From Plantago elongata (Eukaryota; Streptophyta; Magnoliopsida; Lamiales; Plantaginaceae), in contig JAYMSP010002284.1 of the NCBI GenBank assembly GCA_036897095.1, positions 1 through 25,121 on the forward strand: a stretch of 25,121 nucleotides of DNA, read 5' to 3'. A program made the translations under genes and the position numbers. This document shows, one piece after another, positions 1 through 9,579 of this stretch (the first letter of the stretch is position 1; each line of letters opens with the position of its first letter). The notes beneath the pieces are model-generated. The model was not told where the DNA came from. It worked only from the letters and a program-made list of their open reading frames with translations, and did no database searches.

Positions 1-139
1 CTAACATCCTATTACAAGGTTTCTAAAAACTATCATACTTAGTGTATTTCTTCTTTACAATGTTCAAGTGAACCAAGCGTACTATACACCTTTCTAAAAC
101 TAGGAACAATCATTGTGTTGAGTGATCAAAATACTAACA
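1..139 (-). mobile_element. Copia-like LTR, U3 end (cut by window edge)
   Basis: On the minus strand this begins TGTTAGTATTTTGATCACTC, the kind of start seen in many plant Copia LTRs. The same sequence, diverged, recurs at 15841-15951 in the same orientation; shared blocks include TTTACAATGTT and a run around GATCAAAA. Only the first ~139 bp of the LTR lie inside the window, so its length, its other end and any partner LTR are unknown. No coding sequence is visible. The Copia assignment rests on the LTR start and not on a protein. Confidence 0.45.
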
Positions 140-391
140 AATATTCCTAACAGTATTATACAAAACATGTTCGACCACGACTACTAAGAAAGCGTAAGCG
201 TGGAAAACGTTATACAATGAGGGATAAAATGGATAGGTAGAAGGAGTACATTGAACGATTAACTGATAAGGATGACTATGAATGCAAAAAACTGCCTTAG
301 AATGGATAAGAATTGCTTCAAGAAATTTTGTGCTTTGTCGGCTGATAGTGGGGGGGGGGGGGGGACGTCGCATAATTCAAGGAGGGGTGAA
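140..391. other. Short non-coding spacer with G tract and PPT-like end
   Basis: No convincing gene is seen. The stretch holds a run of 15 G (350-364) and ends in a purine-rich AAGGAGGGGTGAA directly before the LTR at 392. That layout is what the 3' end of an LTR retrotransposon interior looks like, so part of this spacer may be the interior of the element whose LTR follows. No second copy of that LTR and no primer-binding site is visible here. Confidence 0.4.
350..364 (+). repeat. Poly-G tract (15 G)
   Basis: Fifteen consecutive G in an otherwise AT-rich stretch, 27 bp before the 5S-bearing LTR. It could be a real homopolymer within a retroelement 3' end or an inflated homopolymer call. Confidence 0.85.
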
Positions 392-708
392 TGTAACGCC
401 CCATAATTTCAAGTCAAGTCCATAGATCTTCAGGGGAACGAGAACGCTACTTATGTCAATAATGTGCACCTTTCTTTTGGGGAATCTACCTATGAGAACT
501 CCAGAGTTAAGCGCGCTTGCTCTGGAGCAATCCTAGGATGGGTGACCAATTGAGAAGTCTCCCGGTTCGCTCATGAGTGTGACCAAAGTGCAAGGGAAAG
601 GATTGTGCTGGTATAGTGGGGTCAGCATATCACCCGGAGAGCTGCCCATGAGTAACTGCGTCGATCCAAAGGGTCGGGGCTCGACCCGCAAGAGGTCGGA
701 TCGTTACA
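392..708 (+). mobile_element. LTR of Cassandra-like TRIM retrotransposon
   Basis: The 317-bp unit begins TGTAACGCCCC and ends CGTTACA, giving perfect 7-bp terminal inverted repeats TGTAACG/CGTTACA. A polypurine-like run sits directly upstream, as expected before a 3' LTR. A block at 494-560 matches the plant 5S rRNA gene. LTRs of this size with an embedded 5S domain define the Cassandra group of terminal-repeat retrotransposons in miniature. No primer-binding site follows, and no second LTR is found in the preceding 391 bp. The flanking pentamers (GTGAA and AGGGG) do not match, so this is a truncated element or an old solo LTR. Orientation follows from the PPT and the 5S strand. Confidence 0.75.
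494..560 (+). promoter_or_regulatory. 5S rRNA-derived internal Pol III promoter block in LTR
   Basis: The block contains AGAACTCCAGAGTTAAGCG, CGCTTG, CTAGGATGGGTGACC and GAGAAGTC in the order and spacing of a plant 5S rRNA gene from about base 38 onward. It covers the A box (AGTTAAGCG..GCTTG), the intermediate element and the C box (GGATGGGTGACC..GAGAAGTC). The first ~37 bases and the last bases of 5S rRNA are not recognisable, so it is not a 5S gene. In Cassandra elements this region is thought to act as an RNA polymerase III promoter; activity here is inferred. Confidence 0.75.
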
Positions 709-1009
709 AGGGGATTGTCAGTTGAGTTTTCAATCAGTTTATCCTTATCTTTATTGATTACTGGTTTTGGTGTAACAATCGTTCCTGACTTGGCGGAATA
801 GTATCTACCCACAAAGAAATTGCCAACTTGAGGTAACTCTCGCTCCAATTTTTATCGGTTTCATACATTCCTTTTTCGTCGTCAGAGGCTTCCCACCGGT
901 GCTCATCAGTTAACCTACCCAAGCCAATCTAATTAGGACCACAGCTACTGCCAAGATCGCGCCCAGTTTGTGGGTTAAGACCACCTTTAATAACCAACTT
1001 GACTGATCG
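709..1009. other. Intergenic, probable decayed retroelement
   Basis: No gene can be supported. The short reading frame at 630-848 on the minus strand runs across the LTR boundary and matches no family I know. The stretch lies downstream of the LINE ORF1 remnant at 1010-1487 on the same strand and may hold more of it in unrecognisable form. Confidence 0.3.
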
Positions 1010-1487
1010 AAGGAGAATGCACGAAGCCAATCGCCATAACACAAATCTTCATCTGCAATCTATTTCTTCGAACCCAGGTTATCTAAGCATTCATGACTTC
1101 GTGAACTAAATGTCCCAGAATCACTCATAAGTAACAAATATTAGGAAGGCGTTCGTACTTGAAAAAGATATGCATCTTTTGATTGTGCGATCCTTAGAGA
1201 TTCATCACACGAATGAGAGGTTTCGCTATATCAATTCTTACCCGGATACGCATAAAACCCCCTGGTTTTTTGCTAGCGTCCTCATCAAAATCCACAAATT
1301 CCCCCAAAGAACAACCAATATGTGTTGCCATTATCTGGTTTATGTAACCATAGTGTAAACCATCCACATGCACGAAGAAAGCGCACATATCCAATGAGAT
1401 TGTCATAGGATCATCTTCGATGTTAATCTCCGAAAGTATAATGAGATTCTTGTGAAAAGCCCAGGGGCTCTTCCATAATACACACAC
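1010..1487 (-). pseudogene. LINE ORF1-type (DUF4283 / zinc-knuckle) remnant
   Basis: Minus-strand translation gives a 97-residue frame (1487-1194) with motifs of the DUF4283 domain and its flank found in ORF1 of plant L1-type LINEs: SPWAFHKNLIIL near residue 7, FFVHVDGLHYGYIN near residue 37, then IGCSLGEFVD and RIRVRIDIAKPLIR. After stops and frameshifts the sequence resumes with a knuckle-like HECLDNLGSKK and YGDWLRA, the usual landmark after the zinc knuckle in this family. No start region, endonuclease or reverse transcriptase follows on this strand, so it is a dead fragment. It differs from the ORF1 of the LINE at 18369-21530 and belongs to another subfamily. Confidence 0.65.
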
Positions 1488-2399
1488 TCAGGGTGTAAGA
1501 GTGAGCCTCATTGACACTCTACCCGGATCAAGCAGTGTATTTCAAACTATACATATTTATACGTTTACATATCGAAAATACATTTTGCATGGAACACTTT
1601 CCAACACAATACAATCTTTTAGCTCAATTAGAGAATATACTAAGGCCACATGAACCTTGGTGGCACACATGTTGGCTTTTCACAACAATAATAATGTCCT
1701 ACCAAAGGGATAACATAACAATGAAAGATCTTAAAAAAACGACATTCCCCCGAAGGGGCCCAAACAATTCATAGGCATATCGATAAGCATAAAACATATT
1801 AAATCCATGTTTTTGAAAAAAAGACTTTCACAAATCATATTCACGATAACACATTTATTTAAAACACATACTTAATCCATTTCAATAGATTATTATATTA
1901 AATCCCATAACTTAATAAAATAACCATAAGTTGTTTATCAATCCATAAAAGATATAAACATTACCCCATCCATATCCATTATGTTGCAAAATTAACTATA
2001 GAAAACCCTTAAATAAATTATTCAGAGACCATGATCACGACAAAAGAATAAGGCTAGATCAATTACCTTTACATTCACGCTCAATCAATAGTTAATATGA
2101 GCTAAACAAGCTAGTAACATACTTCCTACAAACATACATTTGCTCAAACTAATCAAATTAACAAAATTCTCATATTTCTTGAAACTAAGGGTTTAGCCAT
2201 CTACCTTGAATCCGGAGAAAAGAGCGGATAAAACTTGAAATTGATGGAATAATTGAACTCCCCGTTCAACGATCTTCGAATTGACAACAAGAATGGTCGG
2301 ATTCGTCGTCTTCACTGGAAAACCCCAAAATCGCGAGAAGAGGAAGAATAGATAGTAAGCAAATGGGGAAGAAGGGATTGTGTCCCATTTAATATAACA
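1488..2399. other. AT-rich DNA, possibly CACTA interior
   Basis: No gene or domain is recognised. Short frames here (1511-1774 plus, 2193-2408 minus) show no known motif and end at random stops. Because the CACTA terminus lies at 2612 and the matching left terminus is not seen, part of this stretch is probably transposon interior, but no transposase sequence is visible. Confidence 0.35.
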
Positions 2400-2612
2400 G
2401 GTTAGCAATGGATAAGCTATCCGTCGTTAAGCTTAACGACATATAATATTATCCGTCGTTGAATTTAATTTTCCTTTTTTTTAAAGACAATGATGGATAC
2501 ACTTATCCGTCGTTATAGTCAACGAGGGACAGTATCCGTCGTTCTGGCTAGCGATTCATCGCTAGCCAACGACATATAATATTCGTCGCTAAATATGTGC
2601 ATTCTTGTAGTG
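2400..2612. mobile_element. CACTA (En/Spm) transposon terminus with subterminal repeats
   Basis: The segment ends CATTCTTGTAGTG at 2600-2612, the reverse complement of CACTACAAGAATG, which is the terminal inverted repeat of plant CACTA elements. Inside it the decamer ATCCGTCGTT occurs at 2419, 2451, 2505 and 2534, and inverted AACGAC copies occur around 2435, 2520 and 2568. Such dense subterminal repeats are where the element's own protein binds in this superfamily. AACGACATATAATATT appears twice (2435 and 2568). No opposite CACTACAAGAA end and no transposase are visible in the window, so the element is truncated or its other end lies outside. Confidence 0.75.
2545..2568. repeat. Perfect 11-bp inverted repeat in CACTA end
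   Basis: TGGCTAGCGAT and ATCGCTAGCCA are exact reverse complements separated by two bases, giving a near-continuous palindrome. It lies between subterminal repeats of the CACTA terminus and may act as a strong cruciform or a paired protein site. Confidence 0.85.
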
Positions 2613-3311
2613 TAATTATCTAGTAACATGTTTATTTTATACATTTACTCACGTCCAAGCCTGCAACACTTAATATACAACTTTGAGCTGCTTTTACTTA
2701 ATCGTAGTCCATCTCAATTGTCGAATAACTCTTTAGTACACCACTTGACTTATAAAATCCCGTATAACATCTCGAGTCCATATAATTTCTCAACTCTACG
2801 TATATTTATACAAACGGTCCAATAAAATTTCGGAATTTTACACAATGAATATTGAGACCTCCTCGAACATGCATAACTTCATCAGAATCATAAGACTGAC
2901 TACTACCAACCTGTGATGGCTTATTAGGAGACACTTTTATATCTTTTATCATTTTTATGAAAACATCAAGATTTACGGTCAATATCTTTGTTTAAATTGA
3001 GTTTAAACTGGAAGAAAATTTAAAGTGAGGAAAAATTTCCAGTGAAAGAGGTATCCGTATATAATTCTTCCAATTTATTCCAAAGGAATTTAGCAAAATC
3101 CAACCCCCAACCTTTCAAAGCATAGAGTCAAAAAGATGCAACTAAATATAACATGCATTCTCGTATATTTGAGTTTTTAGTGTTTCATCATTACTAGTTA
3201 AATATTTTTCAGTCACAACCCTGTAAAATTTCTATTGTATCAAGACACTTAATCTTTAATTTTCAAATATTGAAGTTGATTTTGATAATAAAACATAAGT
3301 ACTCTTGTTTC
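2613..3311. other. Intergenic DNA; possible decayed coding scrap on minus strand
   Basis: No intact gene is seen. On the minus strand about 2845-3150 translates to short coherent runs such as WNKLEELYTDTS and YDSDEVMHVRGG separated by stops. These loosely resemble plant Copia gag, but the match is too weak to name. The rest is AT-rich and holds the upstream region of the RING-CH gene. Confidence 0.25.
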
Positions 3312-3319
3312 TATATAAA
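3312..3319 (+). promoter_or_regulatory. Candidate TATA box of RING-CH gene
   Basis: TATATAAA lies about 150 bp before the CTT-rich 5' UTR stretch. A start ~30 bp downstream would give a longer 5' leader than the CTT-rich segment alone. In AT-rich DNA such a match is common, so this is only a candidate. Confidence 0.3.
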
Positions 3320-3463
3320 TTAACTAAATAGCGGTGCCTCATATGTTGCATGAATTTAAATATAGTGCTAGTTGATGTCGTCGGATCGAATGAGTAAAAA
3401 ATGTAAATGACGTCAACAAGACAGAAACATATTTGGTTCATAGCTAGTTCAGGTCACATCTAC

Positions 3464-3646
3464 ACACTTCTTCTTCTTCTTCTTCTTCTTTCTTCTCATC
3501 ATCTCGTTGTCTGTATTTCACTCCCAAATTCTCCATTTCAGAAACCCTACCTTCATTTTCCCAAACCTCTTTTTTTTGCTGAAATTCTAATTACTATCTG
3601 CTAGTCAATGATCGCTGTCAATCCTGGACAATGCTGAATCTATCAG
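3464..3646 (+). other. Probable 5' UTR exon of RING-CH gene
   Basis: A pyrimidine-rich leader with a (CTT)n run at about 3466-3490 is followed by a good donor, TATCAG|GTCTGT, at 3646/3647. A pyrimidine tract and acceptor AATTATAG|AAAAC at 4298/4299 would join it to the exon carrying the start codon. A second possible acceptor is TTTCCAG at 4313. The leader contains an upstream ATG at 3608 with a stop at 3635-3637 (nine codons). The true transcription start is not determined. Confidence 0.5.
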
Positions 3647-4322
3647 GTCTGTCTGTAATCAAGTTCAATCCATTTATTCAATTTTCGATCATATGCGAAT
3701 CACTTGATTGGTAATTCGTATGCTCTTTCTTACAGTGGTTGAATATATGGATTTGAATTTTGCTCTACTATACTGAATCTAATTAAGGAAGGCTAGACAC
3801 TAGAAAAATTAGATTCTTCAGGTTTATGTACTGTTGAGTTTAACTGACTCCAACTGATAGTCAATGCTGAAGTAGCTTTTGAAGCTTAAGAAGACGACGA
3901 AAAGTTACAATTCGAGTTCTCTATTAGCTGGTTCGGATACTACTGTCCTGCTGACATGATTTTGTCTATGTTTTGACTTTTGATTGGGCAGTCCCTAGGA
4001 TTTTGTTTGCATTTATGGTAGGGGTTTACTGCAGTTCGTTTAGTTCAGTGCCGAGTGGTTGCGCTGCTACACGTGGTAGCATATTGCACATCATTATTAG
4101 TATAATACTGCTGATTAACCAATGATTTCAGAGTTTTGCTCATGTATTAATTCTTCAATTGACAATTCGTCTTGTCTTTGTAATGGTAATTATGCTAAGG
4201 ACTTCGGGTGATGCCTTAATTAGTTTCACTTTTGCTTTATGTGATGTTGCTTGCGAGCTGGGATCTCCACCTTTTTCTTTTATTTTTTCTAATTATAGAA
4301 AACATCCTTTCCAGCTAGTTTC

Positions 4323-4373
4323 ATGTTGAGACAAAGAGCAGCAATAGCTAAAACTGTGATCGGTTCCTTATAG
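4323..4373 (+). promoter_or_regulatory. Upstream ORF (16 codons) in RING-CH 5' UTR
   Basis: ATG at 4323 opens a 16-codon frame that closes with TAG at 4371-4373, 22 bases before the main ATG at 4396. It is in the exon that carries the start codon if the acceptor at 4298 is used. Together with the short frame at 3608-3637 it could reduce initiation at the main ATG. Whether it is translated is unknown. Confidence 0.45.
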
Positions 4374-4395
4374 TCTTCTGTTAAAGTGCCAAGCA

Positions 4396-7300
4396 ATGCA
4401 ATTAGTACCACAGGATGTTCAAAGCAACGATAATTCAGAAACAGAGCCTATTTTATCTCAACCTGGTATAGAAGGGATATCGGAAGAATCATCTTGTTCA
4501 ATTGAAATCACTTCTGGTGTGGATTGTTCTGTTGCTGCGGATATTCCATCAGGTCCTGATCTTGATGACAGTGTTTCTCTAGTGCATCCTGAGCAACCCC
4601 AATGCCGGATATGCTTCGACACTGAAGGTTTTGTCAGTTGTGTTTATTTTGGCATATACTGTCGACAACTATACTAAAGAACCTGCATCCTCACCAAGGA
4701 AAGATAAAAAAGTTAAACCCCTTAGATTTGACAATCCAGTTTTATGTACTTTGAGAAACATGAATATTGTTATTTCTTCAGATGATTTTTATTAGGAAAG
4801 ATTACTGATTTTTTGGTGTAAAACTGTCATGGACTGGTATTACTATTTCTTGTTCAGCGGGCTCTGATTATTATAATTGTGCTAATTTCAGGAGAAGATT
4901 TAATTGCACCATGTCATTGTAAAGGCACCCAGAAGTATGTCCACAGATCATGTCTTGATAATTGGAGATCAACCAAGGTGTGTATCATTTTCTTTATGAA
5001 CCATCTTGCTCGTGTCTTTAAGTAGTAGCTGTTTTTCCTTAATTATCAAGTGAGAAACTGTATCAAAGGATCAAACATCTCGATAGAGTCTGAATTTCTG
5101 AAACAAAATAAAGCCAATTGTTGTAATTCTTTCTCGGCCTGAAGTTACTACATCTGTTTGGTTACATATATGACAGATATCAGGTCATAAGGTCCATGCA
5201 GTCATATATTTTCATCTGAAACAAAAATAGACTTTGCATTGGCAGGAGTTGATACTTCCGACACATCATCAGAAGGCCATCTTTCTCATTGCATCATCAA
5301 TTTTACTATCTTCTCCCCGTAGCTGTCATATCACCATGCACTCTATTAGCAATTCAGAATAGCATCTGGTGTGTTAATTGACAATTCAGTTTGCCCCCTT
5401 ATGGTGTCTTTTATACTTGGCTTGCATTGCAACTAGTACATTTTTTTCCATGGTGAGGATGCGGATTCTTCATTATTACCTATCTAAGATGGTTAGTTCT
5501 GCAATTAATTGGGCTTCTTTGAAAGGAATATTGTTTACTTAAATTTCCTGAAGAGACCCCTACACCTATGGTTGATACTTCTGTAGCCTATTATGTCCGG
5601 ATGGCTAATGAGTTTATCTTTATTTGTGTGCTGATTGAACATGTGTATGCACACATATTTTTCTTCACTGAAGTACTTTATTCATTTGATTGTGTATCTG
5701 TCTTCCCACAATTCAGGAGGGCTTTGCTTTTGCTCACTGTACAGAATGCAGGGCAAAGTTTATTTTGCGGGCTAATGTCCCTCCTGACCGTTGGTGGTTG
5801 AGGTTGAAGTTCCAATTTCTTGTCGCAAGAGATCATGCAGTGATTTTTGTTATTGTGCAGCTGGTATGAAATCATCCTTCTTTATTCTCTGTGATTTTCT
5901 TCAATCAACTAATTTCCATATATCACTTAACAGAATCGATTCATGTGCTGCTAAAGTTAATGACATCACAAATCTTTAGTTTAGTAATTATGTTTTTCAT
6001 CCTAAGCTGTTTATCATCTTTTTCTGCATGTATTTAGTCTGACCTAGAATTGGTGGTGACATGCATTGGCATGCATCAAGTATGTGACCTTAGTTAGATT
6101 ACATTGATTTCGAATCCTAAGCCCTCTCTCTCTATAGTTCTTCACAACTTTTTCATCCCGTGTTCATTCCTTTCTGCCCTGTTTCAGTTTCCTTGATGAA
6201 AGGTATCATGATAGTGAACATAAGATATTATTTAAATAGGACATGGGATAATCAAGCATTAAGATGTTCATCCTCTCAAGTTACTTAATATATCTGATAT
6301 ATCACTACTCACTAGGACTTGGTGCAAATTTTAACAAGGAAGATTATCAATTGTATTTATATAATTGATCATCAGACCCGCACGGTCGCACCTATAGCTA
6401 AAGAAACACTATTAAGTAATAAACTTAATTTTACATTTTTGAAAGAAATGATTTGGGGAACTTAATGAACAAAATTGAGCAATAATGGTTTAGTTTCAAA
6501 GTAATCAGATGTGCTGATGGCACTACCCTTCTGACCTTGTCAGGAGGATGTAGTTAGAAATATTACTTGCATCAGTAAATGAATATGGTGATTTTATTGT
6601 ATCTGCAGAAAATAAATTTTATCATTAGTTCTGTATGCATTAAAATAGTCAGCCTGGTCTATTACCTGAATTTGATTCTTTCCAATATAGCCAGCCCATA
6701 TTATTTGCAAAAACTCAGTAAATAAGAAGTAAACCTAAAACCCACCCATTAACCATTTGAAGGAAAGGCTAAGGCTGAGTAATTCACCCAAGTCCATGCT
6801 ATCCCCAGAATGAGCGGCCCGATTAAACCCGGTCGGACCGGACCTCTTTTTTTTTTTTTCTCGAAATTTGGTTTAAAATGAATTTACACGGATGCGTGCA
6901 ATCTAGTATTTTTAAACAAGTTGGATAAGCCCATTAGTAAAGATCAATAAGTACACATTCTCAAACAAGTTTGATAAACCCATTAGTGGAGCTCATTCGA
7001 GTTGGATAATTAACATTGTCGATCTTTTCGAGGTTAACTAAAATGATGTAAAGACATGATTCGCCAACTTCTCCCACTACGTCATTGACTCTCTTGGTGA
7101 CTTCACAATCCATTTGTCATTCTTTGAAATGAGGTATTCACAGTTATGGCCATCATCCTTTTAACTTAGTAAGATAGTAAGATGTAAATTAGACACCCAG
7201 CAAAGTTCCAGATTTCTGTGACTTCCTTGCTCCTCAAATTTTGCTCCAGGTCTAATATTCATATGATAATTTGTAGGTACTGCTATTGCTCTACTTTCTA

Positions 7301-8681
7301 TTAATAATCTATAATTAACCGAAGTTCATTATTTCAGTTCTTAAGTTCTTACACGTGCAGAAGGATTTAAAGAAGATAGGCCAGATGATCTACATGTATG
7401 GTGTACCACATAGAAACTGTATATGTATTTGATAATCCTATAAATTCTTAACAACGAATAATGTTTCCGTAGTGATTTTTTTTTCTCGTGGCAGCAAAAA
7501 TATATTGATCGTTCAACACAAAGTTTACATGAGCATAAGGAATGCTCTAAGATCACACCACATCAGTCAAAAAGTGAACCAAAACCTTATAGTACACAAT
7601 AAAAACTATCTACCTTCAATCAACTTTCTCATCCATCCCACAATTATGCAGACCCAAGACAGTGTACATAGTCACAAACTATACTTCCAATCCTAAATGC
7701 TAGAAACAACTTTCTAATCAAATAATGTTCCTTAGTAATTGACTACTATCTCTTTAGAATTTGGTTTATGAAACTTTTGTATTAAGACTTGCCTTAGATT
7801 GTTGCATTTCTAGGTGTACTGGTGTACAATTTTTATGGAGAAGAACTCAGGGAGATGTTTGGTTATGAAGAGCACCCGTATGGCTTTTATACTATGGCAG
7901 GTACATCGATCCTCATCCGTCTCAGTATCTTTCACTAGTTAGACACAATTGTTATAGAGCAAATAGAAGCAGCATATCTTGTAACAGCAATCCGCAGCCC
8001 CCCTGTTTTGTTTTCTGATTCAGTTCTGCGGAATAATCAAATGACAATGTTTTGTGCAATAAATCATAAATACTTTATTAGTAAATGTATACCGTCAATT
8101 TAGTATAATTGTTGTTTCCTCCCAGAGTCCTGACACCATCATTTATTCTCCTATGTTCTCCATCCTTGGCTATGCAGTCTTGGCAATTGTGTTGGTGGGG
8201 TTGCTCTATGGGTTCTTCATCGCAATAATATGTGGACAGAGGATCAGTGAGCGCCATTACCATGTTCTTGCGAAGCAAGAACTGACAAAGGTTTGTTTGC
8301 TCATTGTCATAATATGCCTACATAATTGTTGTGCTAAAATTGAGGGACAATCCTGATCACATAAAGCTTGTCTGGTATTTTGAGTTTTGTTGTACTTATA
8401 TTCACCAACTCAGAGACTTTTACTTTTTAATTCAAACCAAGTAAAAGATCACAATTATTTTCTTTTTTTGGTTACAAAACATTGAAACAACAACTTACTC
8501 CTATACGAGTGAAGCTTAAGGACACATCAGCAAAGAGATTCAGTGGTGGGTAAATGGATTACTTCTTCGTCCTTGTTTTAATTTACAGGAGTATGTAGTG
8601 GAAGATCGAGAATCGAACAAGGGCGTACCAGACCTCGAACCCAGCCATGTAAATGAGCTTCGAATGCTGGGCCTCTTTTAA
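4396..8681 (+). CDS. RING-CH (RINGv) membrane-associated E3 ubiquitin ligase, MARCH type
   Basis: Six coding exons: 4396-4627, 4892-4977, 5717-5863, 7798-7900, 8178-8290 and 8589-8681. All introns are GT-AG and the phases agree, giving 257 residues. Residues 1-69 are an acidic, serine-rich N-terminus without signal peptide. A C4HC3 RING-CH finger spans C70, C73, C85, C87, H95, C98, C114 and C117; all eight zinc ligands are present. After it come VPPDRWWLRLKFQ, membrane segment 1 (147-165), an amphipathic loop with FYGEELREMFGYEEHPY, membrane segment 2 (187-208) and a cytosolic tail ending LRMLGLF. Proteins of this family pass ubiquitin from an E2 enzyme to membrane-protein targets. The exon 5 acceptor is GCCTTAG at 7797; the pyrimidine-richer TTTCTAG at 7813 would drop 16 bases and break the frame. 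The start at 4396 is the first ATG in frame with the finger. Substrate and membrane are not predictable here. Confidence 0.92.
5864..7797 (+). other. Intron of RING-CH gene (1,934 bp) with likely insertions
   Basis: This is the longest intron of the gene; the other coding introns run from 264 to 739 bp. It holds a 13-T run (6847-6859), a GC-rich patch near 6815-6845, and an imperfect 32-bp direct repeat (6914-6945 and 6963-6994). CACGGATGCGTG followed closely by CTAGT at 6903-6907 resembles a Helitron 3' end but has a weak hairpin. No coding exon was found inside; the small frames at 7341-7696 show no family motif. Confidence 0.5.
6914..6994. repeat. Imperfect direct repeat, 2 x 32 bp, in intron
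   Basis: AAACAAGTTGGATAAGCCCA at 6914 and AAACAAGTTTGATAAACCCA at 6963 begin two 32-bp copies offset by 49 bp, with about five differences by eye. A local duplication within the intron. Confidence 0.7.
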
Positions 8682-8935
8682 GTTTGGCAGTTTTGGCAAG
8701 TAGAGATGCATACAACACAATCACACTGTAGAGGAAAAACAGTTTGATTTTCATGATTTGAATGACAGATACTGTCTGAGATACAGATTGCGACAAAATA
8801 TAATATCATTTCCATGTTTCACAGCTTCAGATGCCCAGGAGCTTCCATTAGACAAGGGTGATTATATGTGGAGATTACATGTACTTCCTCAATTATTGTA
8901 ATGTATGATTAAAACTATTCAATCATAAATATTTC
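8682..8935 (+). other. Probable 3' UTR of RING-CH gene
   Basis: Sequence following the TAA at 8679-8681. T-rich and A-rich signals such as TTGTAATGTATG and ATCATAAATATTT near 8897-8931 would suit a plant polyadenylation region. No perfect AATAAA is present near that point, so the end is approximate. Confidence 0.4.
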
Positions 8936-9579
8936 TACGTTGCACATACGCATTTATAGCTGTTAGATGGGAAATCCCGTTCTAGCAACCAGATATTGCA
9001 TTTGTATCAGTTTATTTTATTCATCTCTCAGAATATCTTTGTCCTTTCTCCGTTTGGGGACGAGGATACCATTTGGCACTGTATAGTACGAGTTAGGCTT
9101 TGTCTTTTTGAATTGAAATTTACTGAACTGAATCTAAATGTGGTATAAATTATAACCAAGTAAAATTCAGTTAAATGAGTGAGTTTTCAATTAAAGAACT
9201 ATAGAAGAGAACTACTTAATACTACTAGAGAGGTCAGGGAAGATATAAACGATCATAGGAAATCACCTTAAAGACTAGAATACGTAAGCTTTTATTACTG
9301 GAGAGTGCATTTATAGAAAGGGTCCTAAAGCAAGAAGCTCGCACCTAAGGTAAGGGCTGTTTGTTGTGCTGGCACTTAGTTCTTTGTTTGGCCTTGAGCC
9401 CGCGTTATACTTGCAGGATCTCAGCTAATTGACATGAGTGGCTTGTTAAAACTCTTTTTTTATTCCGCTGATGAACTTGATCAACATAAAATAGAAAAGT
9501 CAATATTTATTATTCCTACAAAACTAGTTTGTCTTAGGAAAATTAGTTAAACGCTTTCCATCATCATTTCATTTATTTG
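8936..9579. other. Intergenic, no feature recognised
   Basis: AT-rich DNA without a supported gene. Around 9098-9190 the sequence has the style of a MITE (GAATTGAAATTTACTGAACTG), but no inverted repeat ends could be found. Confidence 0.35.

Noticed and set aside
494..560. A true 5S rRNA gene
   Set aside because: The first third and the end of 5S rRNA are missing and the block lies inside defined LTR ends.
4396..4677. Reading the first RING-CH exon on to the stop at 4675
   Set aside because: It breaks the RING-CH finger after two Cys; the donor at 4628 and the exon at 4892 restore all eight zinc ligands.
5568..5979. Plus-strand frames 5568-5801 and 5791-5979 as separate genes
   Set aside because: They overlap the real exon 5717-5863 in other frames and have no domain.
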